Assembly: GCF_023101145.1 (NCBI RefSeq)
Contig: NZ_CP073714.1
Location: 5,022,001-5,086,000, forward strand
Reading direction: 5' to 3'
Length of the DNA stretch: 64,000 bases
Source: Paenibacillus pabuli
GTDB lineage: Bacteria > Bacillota > Bacilli > Paenibacillales > Paenibacillaceae
A program made the translations under genes and the position numbers. Shown in pieces: positions 1 through 8,017 of the stretch. The stretch's first letter is position 1; the number at the start of each line of letters is the position of its first letter. Below the pieces are notes generated by a model. The model was given only the letters and a program-made list of their open reading frames with translations, was not told where the DNA came from and made no database searches.

Positions 1-13
1 TTTGGTTCTTACA

Positions 14-1345
14 TTAACGAGTAACTGGCTGTTTTGCAATGCGCTCAGGTACCAGATCATTCTGGATGATGTCCTGATACGTCTCACGGCGTACCACAAC
101 GTCTCCTTGGCCGTCTTTGACAAACACAACTGCAGGACGACGAATCCGGTTGTAGTTGCTTGCCATAGAGTAGTTGTACGCGCCTGTGCAAGCTACTGCA
201 AGCAGATCGCCGCTTTGCACTTTAGGCAGATCCAGATCCCAAATCAGCATATCGCCGCTCTCACAGCATTTACCAGCAACAGATACCGTTTCCTGAGCAG
301 CCTCATTTGCACGATTTGCCAATACGGCTTCATATTTGGACTCATACAATGCAGGACGCGGATTGTCTGTCATTCCGCCATCCACAGCTACGTATTTGCG
401 AACTCCTGGAATATCTTTGCTTGTTCCAACAGTGTAGAGCGTTGTTCCCGCTTCACCTACGATGCTGCGGCCCGGTTCAACCCAGATCTCAGGCACGGCA
501 TAGCCGATTTGAGCAAAATGATTTTTCACCGCATCCGTGATGGCTTTTACGTATTGTGAAACTTCAAGCGGTGTATCCCCATCAATATAGCGGATACCGA
601 ACCCACCGCCCAGATTAACTACTTTAAACGCAACGTTAAGACGCTCATACACATTTGCTGCAAACTCCGCAACGCGTTGAACTGCCATTTGGAATCCTTC
701 CACTTCGAAAATTTGGGATCCGATGTGTGAATGCACTCCGAGTAACACCAAGTTCGACTGTTTGGAAGCCAGTTCAATAGCTTCAAATGCCGTTCCATTG
801 CCGATGTCGAATCCAAATTTGGAATCCGTTTGTCCTGTTGAGATATATTCATGGGTATGCGCTTCAACGCCAGGCGTCACACGCAGCAAAATGTTAACTT
901 TGCGATTTTTGTCCGCGGCTACAGCTTGCAGCAAGTGAAGCTCATTGAAGTTATCCACAACGAAACAGCCAATCTCTGCATCAAGCGCCATTTCAATCTC
1001 TTCCAACGTTTTGTTGTTGCCATGGAAGTGAATGCGCTCTGCCGGGAAACCTGCTTGCAGGGCCGTGAACAATTCACCATCGGATACGACGTCCAGGGAA
1101 AGTCCTTCTTCGGCTGCAAGAGCACACATGGCCATCACGCAGAACGCTTTACTTGCATAAGCAACCTGAAACCCAAGGCCGGAAGCGCGAAATGCTTCCA
1201 TGTACTCTCTGCAACGCTCGCGAACCAATTGCTCGTCCACAACGTACAGTGGAGTTCCAAATTGTTCCTTCAAATCCGTTGTATCTACGCCACCAATTTC
1301 GAGATGGCCCTGTGCATTTATTTTACTTGTACCATGTAAATACAT
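14..1345 (-). CDS. lysA: Diaminopimelate decarboxylase
   Basis: Decarboxylates meso-diaminopimelate to L-lysine, the last step of the DAP pathway, in the cytoplasm. About 443 aa, the usual length. An N-terminal PLP-binding alanine-racemase-like barrel carries the lysine in 'YASKAF' near residue 60; 'HSHIGSQ', 'NLGGGFGI' and 'EPGRSIVG' are the family's PLP-phosphate and substrate motifs; 'CTGAYNYSMAS' lies near the C-terminus. I chose the ATG at 1345 because GAGGA lies 9 nt upstream; an ATG three codons earlier has poorer spacing. It follows spoVAF on the same strand, the same order as spoVA-lysA in Bacillus subtilis. Confidence 0.95.
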   Translation of the reverse strand: MYLHGTSKINAQGHLEIGGVDTTDLKEQFGTPLYVVDEQLVRERCREYMEAFRASGLGFQVAYASKAFCVMAMCALAAEEGLSLDVVSDGELFTALQAGFPAERIHFHGNNKTLEEIEMALDAEIGCFVVDNFNELHLLQAVAADKNRKVNILLRVTPGVEAHTHEYISTGQTDSKFGFDIGNGTAFEAIELASKQSNLVLLGVHSHIGSQIFEVEGFQMAVQRVAEFAANVYERLNVAFKVVNLGGGFGIRYIDGDTPLEVSQYVKAITDAVKNHFAQIGYAVPEIWVEPGRSIVGEAGTTLYTVGTSKDIPGVRKYVAVDGGMTDNPRPALYESKYEAVLANRANEAAQETVSVAGKCCESGDMLIWDLDLPKVQSGDLLAVACTGAYNYSMASNYNRIRRPAVVFVKDGQGDVVVRRETYQDIIQNDLVPERIAKQPVTR

Positions 1346-1448
1346 AATCTGCATTCCTCACTTTTTATATACTGGAACAGCTGTTATTCCAATGATTTTA
1401 CACCAGTATATCAAATTAGTGAATGAGAAGAATGGATTTTTCGGAAGA

Positions 1449-3116
1449 TCATTTGTGTTTTTTACTTTTTTGCATTTCTCCGTCCGGATCATCATCCATT
1501 TTGGTATTATCACGTGTTTTATTGATTGAAGGACGTTTTTTGTTCTCCAACAGAGGCAAACGGATCAAAAAGTTACCCAAAGCCTTTGCATTAAACGGTA
1601 TGAATGGCCAGAGATAAGAAGAGTTGTAGGAACGATGCAGAGTCAGAGCCACAATAATGAGCGTGGTCCCGACTACGAATCCAGGAACCTTGAATATCGC
1701 CACAGCAACCAGCAAAAACAATCTGACCAATCGATTTGCCAAGCCTAACTCATAACTGGGCGTTGCAAACATGCCAATAGCGGCAATGGCCATATACAAT
1801 ACAACTTCATTGACAAAGTAGCCCGTTTTGACGGCGATATCCCCAACCAGAATCGCAGCGATCAAACCCATGGCTGACGCGAGTGGCGTAGGAGTATGAA
1901 CAGCAGCCATCCGCAATAAGTCCACGCCGAATTCAATTAACAGAAACTGTAGAATCAGCGGTAACTTTGCATTCTCATGAGGACCGATGAACTCCATCCC
2001 TGTTGGCTTGATAGCAGGGTCGATTACCATCAGCAACCACAGCGGCAACAGGAAAAGTGAAATCAGAATTCCCCCGAATCGTACCCAGCGCAAATAGGTC
2101 CCCATAAAGGCAGTCTGCCTGTTCTCTTCCGCATGCTCACACAGGTCAAAAAAAGTCGTGGGCAGGATCATCACACTGGGTGATGTATCTACAAAAATAA
2201 CAACCCGTCCTTCCATCAGATGAGAAGCCGTCACATCTGGCCGTTCCGAATAACGAACCAACGGATATGGGTGCCAACCCTTATTAATAATCGCTTCTTC
2301 CAACTGCTTGTCGGCAGCAGGAATGCCATCGATATTCACCCGTTTGATTTTTTCACGAACGGAATCCACCTGAACCTTGTCCACGATATCATCAATATAT
2401 ACTACACAGACATCCGTTTGTGATCTCCGGCCGACCTGCATGAGTTCAAACTTTAATCCAGGATCGCGTATCCTGCGACGCACTAGCGTCACATTGGTCA
2501 GAAGCGTTTCTGTAAACCCGTCTCTAGAACCACGCACCACTCTCTCCAACGAAGGTTCCTCAGGTGAGCGTACCGGATAACTGCGTGTATCCATAATGAT
2601 AACGGAACGATCCCCTTCGACAAACATGGCACTCATTCCCATGAGGACCTTTTTAATAACGGCGCTCATTTTCTCCACGCGCTCAACCTGAATATGGGGA
2701 ATGTAACATTCGAAATACGATTTCAACGCATGTCCAGACACTTGCTCCGGTGTTAGATAGGTTAACCTTTTTAACACTTCAAGCAGAATCTCATCCTTCG
2801 CAAATCCAGTCAGCAGCAACAATCCAACGTGTTTACCGCCCAAAACCATTTCCCTCATATCCACATCAAAGGACTCTCCGAGTCCCAGCACTTGCTGAAG
2901 CGTATATTTGTTATCACTCATGCGGGGGGAAATATCGTCGTTTTTCTGCCAATATTCTACGGATTCTTCAATACTGTCCGACATTTCATCTTGCTTCTTT
3001 TTCTCGTATGCCTTCTTCCCCTCTTCCTTCTGAATCTCATTAGGAAATTTGTGCATTACCTCTTCGGAGGTTCCTTGGCCAGAGTCCTGCCCATCGTTGT
3101 CCGATCTTACATCCAT
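1449..3116 (-). CDS. spoVAF: Stage V sporulation protein AF (GerA-family spore membrane protein)
   Basis: Homolog of the GerA/GerAA germinant-receptor A-subunit family; SpoVAF is the spoVA-operon member and acts in the spore inner membrane during germination. 555 aa: a charged N-terminal tail (about residues 1-60), a soluble GerA N-domain, then several membrane segments from about residue 335 ('GILISLFLLPLWLLMV', 'LASAMGLIAAILVGD', 'LFLLVAVAIFKVPGF') and a basic C-terminal tail. AAGGAGG sits 7 nt before the ATG, so the acidic/basic N-terminal extension appears genuine. It is 26 nt downstream of spoVAB. The intervening Bacillus genes spoVAC, AD and AE are absent here. Confidence 0.93.
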   Translation of the reverse strand: MDVRSDNDGQDSGQGTSEEVMHKFPNEIQKEEGKKAYEKKKQDEMSDSIEESVEYWQKNDDISPRMSDNKYTLQQVLGLGESFDVDMREMVLGGKHVGLLLLTGFAKDEILLEVLKRLTYLTPEQVSGHALKSYFECYIPHIQVERVEKMSAVIKKVLMGMSAMFVEGDRSVIIMDTRSYPVRSPEEPSLERVVRGSRDGFTETLLTNVTLVRRRIRDPGLKFELMQVGRRSQTDVCVVYIDDIVDKVQVDSVREKIKRVNIDGIPAADKQLEEAIINKGWHPYPLVRYSERPDVTASHLMEGRVVIFVDTSPSVMILPTTFFDLCEHAEENRQTAFMGTYLRWVRFGGILISLFLLPLWLLMVIDPAIKPTGMEFIGPHENAKLPLILQFLLIEFGVDLLRMAAVHTPTPLASAMGLIAAILVGDIAVKTGYFVNEVVLYMAIAAIGMFATPSYELGLANRLVRLFLLVAVAIFKVPGFVVGTTLIIVALTLHRSYNSSYLWPFIPFNAKALGNFLIRLPLLENKKRPSINKTRDNTKMDDDPDGEMQKSKKHK

Positions 3117-3142
3117 TTCCCATCCTCCTTAGGCCTAACGTG

Positions 3143-3571
3143 TTAACGCTGATATACAAAAAAGTCAAACAAGGATCCTGTCATCTTCCCCAAAATCATG
3201 GCAAGCAGCAGTCCAAACAGATAAGATTTCATGCCCAGTCGTTTCGCCAGAACTGGTAGTACATTCAGCACTTCAGTCAGTGCCGCGGCAAGCAGACCAA
3301 TGAACACACCGCAAAACAGTCCGATGATCGGACTAAGCAACAGTACTCCATGCATTTTCCAGTGCCAAAAATCCGCAACAGTACCGAGCAGCGAACCTCC
3401 AATCAATGCCCCTTCATACCAATGGGTTTTGTCGTAAGTACGCGTTATCTGAGCTAGTCTGGGGATCATATCGAGCACGAGAATAAGCGCAATCACACCG
3501 CTTCCTACGGCGATTCCCCCTGCAATACCCAACACAATGCTGATCGCTCCGTTAAGAACGCTCATCCGCAT
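3143..3571 (-). CDS. spoVAB: Stage V sporulation protein AB
   Basis: Small integral membrane protein of the SpoVA dipicolinic-acid transport group. 142 aa, almost wholly hydrophobic with four or five predicted helices, a size and pattern typical for SpoVAB. Its start overlaps the end of spoVAA by 20 nt with GGGAGATGA just before the ATG, which argues for translational coupling. Together with spoVAA and spoVAF it forms a three-gene forespore operon. Molecular role of SpoVAB itself is not established; the call rests on hydropathy, length and position. Confidence 0.9.
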   Translation of the reverse strand: MRMSVLNGAISIVLGIAGGIAVGSGVIALILVLDMIPRLAQITRTYDKTHWYEGALIGGSLLGTVADFWHWKMHGVLLLSPIIGLFCGVFIGLLAAALTEVLNVLPVLAKRLGMKSYLFGLLLAMILGKMTGSLFDFFVYQR

Positions 3572-4208
3572 TCATCTCCCTGCGTTGCTCTTCATGCATA
3601 CGTTCGGTTTCTTCAATCACCACATACTTGTCTACATTTTGCTGATATAAAAACATCTCCACTTCCAAAGGGGTAGGTTCCTCATTCCACTTTTTCTTGA
3701 ATAAATGATTGAAGAACACCGCCATGCCAAACCCAATTCCGATGGAATATGCCAGCTGAAACAGATACGGGTGCTCATCCCGGCGGCCTGTAATCATCTC
3801 TACAATTCGAATCTGAACTTCCTGCATGTTTACATCCGCATGGAAATTCATAATGGTCAATGCTGATCCAAAGAAAAGCAGAAGCCATACCAGGATGAAC
3901 AGAGATTTGGAGGGTTTGCCACTTCCCACAACCACCTCAACAAGCGTATGACCCGATCCGATCAACTCAACCGTGACATCTGGCAAGGCCCGACGGATCA
4001 AGGGAATGATCTGCAATATATCAACGAGGATCAGATTGCCGTCCTCCGGTCCGGGGCGCAGCAATTCAAGCTCAAGCAACCTTGCTTCCTGTTCTTCGGG
4101 AGAGGTAAGCAGATGAGCTACATCCCCAATTCTGACGCTCCGGCCCCTTTGGATACGAATACGGCTGCGCAAACGAACATAAACCGTTGGAGTGGGTGTC
4201 AGGGACAT
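3552..4208 (-). CDS. spoVAA: Stage V sporulation protein AA
   Basis: First gene of the shortened spoVA operon; the family takes part in dipicolinate uptake into the forespore. 218 aa: a soluble N-terminal domain of about 115 residues starting 'TPTVYVRLRSRI', then two membrane segments ('SLFILVWLLLFFGSALTIM' and 'FQLAYSIGIGFGMAVFF') and a charged tail. AAAGGAG lies 8 nt before the chosen ATG; an upstream in-frame GTG sits inside the ribosome-binding region and is rejected. A possible sigma-G/F promoter lies at 4240-4270. Confidence 0.9.
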   Translation of the reverse strand: MSLTPTPTVYVRLRSRIRIQRGRSVRIGDVAHLLTSPEEQEARLLELELLRPGPEDGNLILVDILQIIPLIRRALPDVTVELIGSGHTLVEVVVGSGKPSKSLFILVWLLLFFGSALTIMNFHADVNMQEVQIRIVEMITGRRDEHPYLFQLAYSIGIGFGMAVFFNHLFKKKWNEEPTPLEVEMFLYQQNVDKYVVIEETERMHEEQRREMNADERS

Positions 4209-4239
4209 CCGAAACACTCCTTTACTGCGTAATTTAGGT

Positions 4240-4270
4240 TAGTATTTGAAGAATGTGCAAATTTATTACA
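4240..4270 (-). promoter_or_regulatory. Possible forespore sigma promoter for spoVAA
   Basis: On the minus strand, TGTAATA (around 4264-4270) and AATACTA (4240-4246) are separated by about 17-18 nt, 32 nt upstream of the spoVAA start. They resemble the sigma-G/F -35 and -10 (CATnnTA type) only loosely. spoVA is sigma-G dependent in Bacillus; assignment here is inference. Confidence 0.3.
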
Positions 4271-4299
4271 TTCTGGTTGGAAAAAGGTTAGGAGTGCGT

Positions 4300-4345
4300 G
4301 CAGGCGCTTCGGGATAGATCGGCCATCGGTCGCTGTTGCCCGGGG
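4300..4345 (+). repeat. Possible decayed fragment of the palindromic repeat
   Basis: The stretch contains 'ggtcgctgttgcccgg', which resembles 'gatcgctgttgtctcc' inside the two full copies just downstream. Only a short part matches, so this may be a remnant or chance. Confidence 0.25.
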
Positions 4346-4360
4346 GGGAGGATACACGCA

Positions 4361-4591
4361 GACACTCCGACAGCAGACCAACCTTTTGATCGCTGTTGTC
4401 TCCAAATTTTCTTGTTTGATTTTACTAGTGTAGAAATTCGGAGACAAAGGCGCACGCTTCGCTTCTTCAGGTCTAATCTGCCGCCTGCGTTGCTTATGTG
4501 TATCCTTAGACGAGCCCTCACGCTTCGCTCCTTAGTCCGATTCCATCCCTCCGCTGCACAGGTCCCCTTTTTTCCAAAGGCCTGCAATAAA
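4361..4591 (+). repeat. Intergenic palindromic repeat, tandem copy A
   Basis: 231 bp, repeated at 4625-4855 with a fixed offset of 264 bp and about 9 differences. The first half (4372-4482) is an imperfect palindrome: outer arms GCAGA (4373-4377) with TCTGC (4477-4481), then ACCT with AGGT, then a 14-nt arm at 4396-4409 pairing with 4434-4447, and a small apical hairpin around TAGT. The second half (about 4483-4591) has a partial echo of the first ('acgcttcgctccttag' against 'acgcttcgcttcttcag') but no clear long stem. It lies between spoVAA and the AraC block. A long open frame runs through both copies, but it exists only because of the repeat. Confidence 0.85.
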
Positions 4592-4624
4592 CTTTCAGGG
4601 GTGAGGTATGAGGAGAAGCGTCCA

Positions 4625-4855
4625 GACACTCCGACGGCAGACCAACCTTCTGATCACTGTTGTCTCAAAATTTTCTTGATTGATTCTACTAGTGTAGAAA
4701 TTCGGAGACAAAGGCGCACGCTTCGCTTCTTCAGGTCTAATCTGCCGCCTGCGTTGCTTATGTGTATCCTTAGACGAGTCCTCACGCTTCGCTCCTTAGT
4801 CCGATTCCATTCCTCCGCTGCACAGGTCCCCTTTTTTCCAAAGGTCTGCAATAAA
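4625..4855 (+). repeat. Intergenic palindromic repeat, tandem copy B
   Basis: Second copy of the element at 4361-4591, about 96% identical by eye. The outer arms are GGCAGA/TCTGCC (fully paired, unlike copy A). The inner stem is 4660-4673 with 4698-4711. Apical hairpin TCTAC-TAGT-GTAGA is perfect here. One arm base differs from copy A and breaks a pair, so this copy may be drifting. Between the copies lie about 33 bp of unrelated sequence. Confidence 0.85.
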
Positions 4856-4955
4856 TATGCAGAGATAAGGTAGTATTAGCTTTTATTAGCTGGCTTAATT
4901 ACAGCATTTTCTCTATTACATCTCTTTTATGACTAATGCACAAAAGCAAAAAAAA

Positions 4956-4972
4956 GCCGCTCATATAGCGAC
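4956..4972 (-). terminator. Terminator of the 78-aa ORF / AraC pair
   Basis: Minus strand reads GTCGCT-loop-AGCGGC followed by eight T. It lies directly at the stop of the small ORF. Confidence 0.7.
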
Positions 4973-5209
4973 TTAGTGAGAAGAGAAAGTGTTATGGACT
5001 GACTGGTAAGAAACTTGGAGATCAGGCATCTCCGGGAAAGCTTTACGCATGGTTGTCATGACTTCTTGTGAAGTGGTGATATCTGAAGAAGGATTGGTTT
5101 GGATGACTTCAATAGATATGGGGAACGGATGGAAATAACGCATATACACAAAGACAAGCGCAGTGATCATCAGCAGGGCCGATAACAGTACCTTCATTTT
5201 TTTGTTCAC
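4973..5209 (-). CDS. Small membrane-anchored protein of unknown function
   Basis: 78 aa with one N-terminal membrane segment ('VLLSALLMITALVFVYM', residues 7-23) followed by a short extracytoplasmic tail; it may be a membrane anchor or an uncleaved signal. I do not recognise a family. The start GTG overlaps the stop of the AraC-type gene (GTGA), so it is translationally coupled to that regulator and probably co-transcribed; an ATG four codons later is an alternative start. The partner could be the transport or sensing context of the regulator, but nothing in the sequence shows this. Confidence 0.6.
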   Translation of the reverse strand: MNKKMKVLLSALLMITALVFVYMRYFHPFPISIEVIQTNPSSDITTSQEVMTTMRKAFPEMPDLQVSYQSVHNTFSSH

Positions 5210-6117
5210 TGTTTCATACCCTCCTTATTTCTCAACTCCATTTGTCTTCTGAACTTTAACGGGGTGATTTGCTTGTTTTTGCGAAACTGATGAATAAAAT
5301 AGCTCGTGCTGTTAAAACCCACTTCATAAGCAATCTCGGTAATGCTGCGTTCCATGAGTTGCAACAGCTCCACACTCTTTTGGAGACGATAATCGATAAC
5401 ATATTGCATGGGTGTTGAATTTAACATTTGCGTGAAATATCGGCATGTTTCCGATCGACTTAGCTGGCCGGCCCTTGCGATATCTTCCAATTTGATCGGT
5501 TGGGCGAAGTGCCGGTGAATCCATTCGAGCATCTCCTTCATTCGCCTGCTTCTGATGATTTCGGATGGATCATATTCCAGCGCCGATCCGCCTGTAATCA
5601 GGTGTTTCCAAATCGTTAAAAGGCTTGAAGCCACATTCATCTCGTAAAATGGTGGCTGCTCATCCAGATCCTTTTTAACATGGCGGATGGCGCCCAGGAC
5701 TTGAGCTCCCCAGGAAATTTCCCCTTTGATTTGAACATAAGGAAAATTGGTCGCTGAGATATAGGGATATACATACTTCAAGTATAATTCGGATGGCACA
5801 ACAAAATGCGGAGAGACATTCAGACAGAGATAAATACAATTTTCATACTCACCCTGTTCCTCTGCCATATGCATACAACCACTGTTGATAAACAAGCCAT
5901 CGCCTTGCGCCACAATGATCTTTTGATCATTAACATGAAATAGAGCTTCTCCCTGAACAACGAGGACAAACTGCAATTCATCATGCCAGTGCAAAGGAAT
6001 ATGCCCGTGAACATGGCATACAATTGTGGTTTCATAACACGCAACAGGCAGTGTAACCGTACGATGCTCCGTCAGTTCCCTTCCGTTTTGATCAATCCCA
6101 AATTCTTTCTTAATCAT
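5206..6117 (-). CDS. AraC-family transcriptional regulator with cupin sensor domain
   Basis: 303 aa. Residues about 25-130 form a cupin-like ligand-binding domain with 'HVHGHIPLHWHDELQF' and 'GDGLFINSGCMH'; residues about 195-300 carry the two helix-turn-helix units of AraC proteins ('LEDIARAGQLSRSETCRYF', 'SITEIAYEVGFNSTSYFIHQF'). It probably binds DNA and regulates nearby genes. The EamA exporter gene is divergent with about 109 bp between starts, the common layout for a regulator and its target, so regulation of that exporter is a reasonable inference. Ligand unknown. It lies in a segment not present between sigF and spoVA in Bacillus. Confidence 0.9.
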   Translation of the reverse strand: MIKKEFGIDQNGRELTEHRTVTLPVACYETTIVCHVHGHIPLHWHDELQFVLVVQGEALFHVNDQKIIVAQGDGLFINSGCMHMAEEQGEYENCIYLCLNVSPHFVVPSELYLKYVYPYISATNFPYVQIKGEISWGAQVLGAIRHVKKDLDEQPPFYEMNVASSLLTIWKHLITGGSALEYDPSEIIRSRRMKEMLEWIHRHFAQPIKLEDIARAGQLSRSETCRYFTQMLNSTPMQYVIDYRLQKSVELLQLMERSITEIAYEVGFNSTSYFIHQFRKNKQITPLKFRRQMELRNKEGMKQ

Positions 6118-6226
6118 TTTTCCTCATCTCAATATAGTTATATTTATCTGTGCAATATTGATATTATTATAGCCCACTTCATTTTAATATAACACTATTC
6201 TTATATTTAAGGTGAGGGAAATATCC

Positions 6227-7159
6227 ATGAAATTATCCATTCAAAGATCTAGAAAATCGGGCATATTCTTCGTTCTCACAGGAGCAATAAGCTGGGGTAT
6301 TGGTGGAACCGTTTCACAAAAGCTGTTTCAACAGTACGGTATCGAAATCAACTGGTTTGTAACAATACGATTACTGATTGCTGGCATTCTGCTTCTAGCG
6401 GTTCAATCCTTTACAACAAGACGCTCGCAAATTTTCGATGTATGGAAGAAGAAAAAAACAGCCTTTCAGCTCATCATTTTCGGATTATTCGGAATGCTCG
6501 CTGTTCAGTATACGTACATGGCGTCCATTCATCATGGCAACTCAGCGGTGGCGACACTACTACAATATCTGTCTCCAGTCATGATTATGGTCTATATGAT
6601 CTGGCGAAAACAAGCTGCTCTTACCCGAAAGGATATGATATCAGCGATTCTGGCTATGAGCGGGTGTTTTCTCCTCCTAACAAATGGTTCTCTCTCCCAA
6701 TTATCTGTGCCATTACCTGCGGTATTGTGGGGGCTGTTATCCGGGGTTGCTGCTGCCTTCTATACTCTCTACGCCGTTAAACTGATTGAAAAGTTTGATT
6801 CACTCGTAGTAGTAGGCTGGGCAATGATCATCGGAGGGGCCGCTATGAGTATCATCCATCCCCCTTGGAAAATGGACTTTGCCAGCTTGCGTTTGGAAAC
6901 CTACGGATATTTGGCATTTACCATTATTTTAGGGACGATGATTGCATTCTGGTTCTATATCGAAAGTTTAAAAAGCTTGACAGCCAAAGAAACAAGTCTG
7001 ATGGGAAGCGCGGAGCCGCTTGCTGCCGTTGGCACCACTGTGATCTGGCTGCATGAACCCTTTGGGTTATTCCAATGGCTGGGAACCGCATGTATCATTG
7101 GATTGATGTTATTGTTGCAGTCGAGTCATCCCAAACCCATTCAGGTTAACGACAAATAA
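6227..7159 (+). CDS. EamA/DMT-superfamily membrane transporter
   Basis: 310 aa with ten predicted membrane helices in two EamA halves; the first half opens with 'FFVLTGAISWGIGGTVSQ' and the second contains 'WGLLSGVAAAFYTLYAVKL'. Proteins of this family export amino acids, metabolites or drugs; substrate cannot be told. AAGGTGAGG at 6209-6217 is the ribosome-binding site for the ATG at 6227; the in-frame GTG at 6212 lies inside that site and is rejected. Divergent from the AraC-type regulator, which probably controls it. Confidence 0.9.
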   Translation: MKLSIQRSRKSGIFFVLTGAISWGIGGTVSQKLFQQYGIEINWFVTIRLLIAGILLLAVQSFTTRRSQIFDVWKKKKTAFQLIIFGLFGMLAVQYTYMASIHHGNSAVATLLQYLSPVMIMVYMIWRKQAALTRKDMISAILAMSGCFLLLTNGSLSQLSVPLPAVLWGLLSGVAAAFYTLYAVKLIEKFDSLVVVGWAMIIGGAAMSIIHPPWKMDFASLRLETYGYLAFTIILGTMIAFWFYIESLKSLTAKETSLMGSAEPLAAVGTTVIWLHEPFGLFQWLGTACIIGLMLLLQSSHPKPIQVNDK

Positions 7160-7192
7160 CCTTCTTCGCACATCAATGCGCGATAGAAGGTT
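7158..7192 (+). terminator. Hairpin after the EamA gene
   Basis: AACCTTCT and AGAAGGTT arms with a short second stem inside, starting at the stop codon. No strong T run follows, so termination strength is uncertain; it could also serve sigF from the other strand. Confidence 0.45.
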
Positions 7193-7247
7193 GTTAGTTG
7201 TCGTATATTGGTGATTTCACACCAATATTGTTATCTGCAATCCAAAA

Positions 7248-8003
7248 TCACTGTGCGATCTGGTCGCGAATGGATTGCAGTATTTTTTTCTCCAGCCGTG
7301 ACACCTGCACCTGGGATATACCCAGCCTGCTGGCTACCTCGGACTGGGTCTGATCCCGGTAATACCGGAGGTACACAATCAGCCGTTCCCGTTCACTGAG
7401 ACCGCCAATCGCTTCGTTTAGCGCCAGTTTGTCGAACCACCGTTCCTGAGACTCATCGGCAATCTGGTCCATCAGCGTAATCGGATCGCCGTCATTCTCA
7501 AACACCGTCTCATGGATGGAGGTAGGCGGTTTGTTCGCTTCCTGTGCAAAAACAACTTCCTCCGGGGTGACCCCCAACTCTTCAGCCACTTCCTTGATCG
7601 TGGGCAGACGGTCCAGGTTTTTGGACAGCTCATCCCTTTTCTTACGGACTTTATTCGCCATTTCCTTGAGTGAACGGCTAACCTTAAGTGTACCGTCGTC
7701 CCGCAGGAAGCGCTGAATTTCTCCGATAATCATCGGGACAGCATAAGTGGAGAATTTTACATCATAACTGAGATCGAATTTATCCACCGATTTAAGCAGG
7801 CCGATACAACCAATCTGGAACAGATCTTCCGGCTCATATCCCCTGTTCATAAAACGTTGTACGACGGACCAGACGAGTCTGATGTTGCAGTTCACCAGCG
7901 TATCCCGTGCGACATGGTCACCCGACTGACTGAGCGCAATCAGCCGTTTGACCTCGGCATCGTCCAAATAGGTCTGTGAAGACTGTTTCACTTCAGCATC
8001 CAT
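7248..8003 (-). CDS. sigF: RNA polymerase sigma-F factor
   Basis: Forespore-specific sigma factor, the first compartment-specific regulator of sporulation. 251 aa. Region 2 contains 'GYEPEDLFQIGCIGLLKSVDKFD' split by family features ('FSTYAVPMIIGEIQRFLRDD'), region 3 'SRSLKEMANKVRK', region 4 'LSERERLIVYLRYY' and the HTH 'QSEVASRLGISQVQVSRLE'. It is the last gene of the spoIIA operon, 14 nt after spoIIAB, and is held inactive by SpoIIAB until SpoIIE dephosphorylates SpoIIAA. Confidence 0.97.
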   Translation of the reverse strand: MDAEVKQSSQTYLDDAEVKRLIALSQSGDHVARDTLVNCNIRLVWSVVQRFMNRGYEPEDLFQIGCIGLLKSVDKFDLSYDVKFSTYAVPMIIGEIQRFLRDDGTLKVSRSLKEMANKVRKKRDELSKNLDRLPTIKEVAEELGVTPEEVVFAQEANKPPTSIHETVFENDGDPITLMDQIADESQERWFDKLALNEAIGGLSERERLIVYLRYYRDQTQSEVASRLGISQVQVSRLEKKILQSIRDQIAQ

Positions 8004-8017
8004 AAGACCACCAACCC

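Noticed and set aside
2..559. 185-codon plus-strand frame
   Set aside because: Antisense to lysA, which has full family motifs.
4298..4873. 191-codon open frame through the tandem repeats
   Set aside because: It exists only because the repeat is duplicated; no ribosome-binding site, and the same protein segment appears twice with Arg/Cys/Leu-rich composition.
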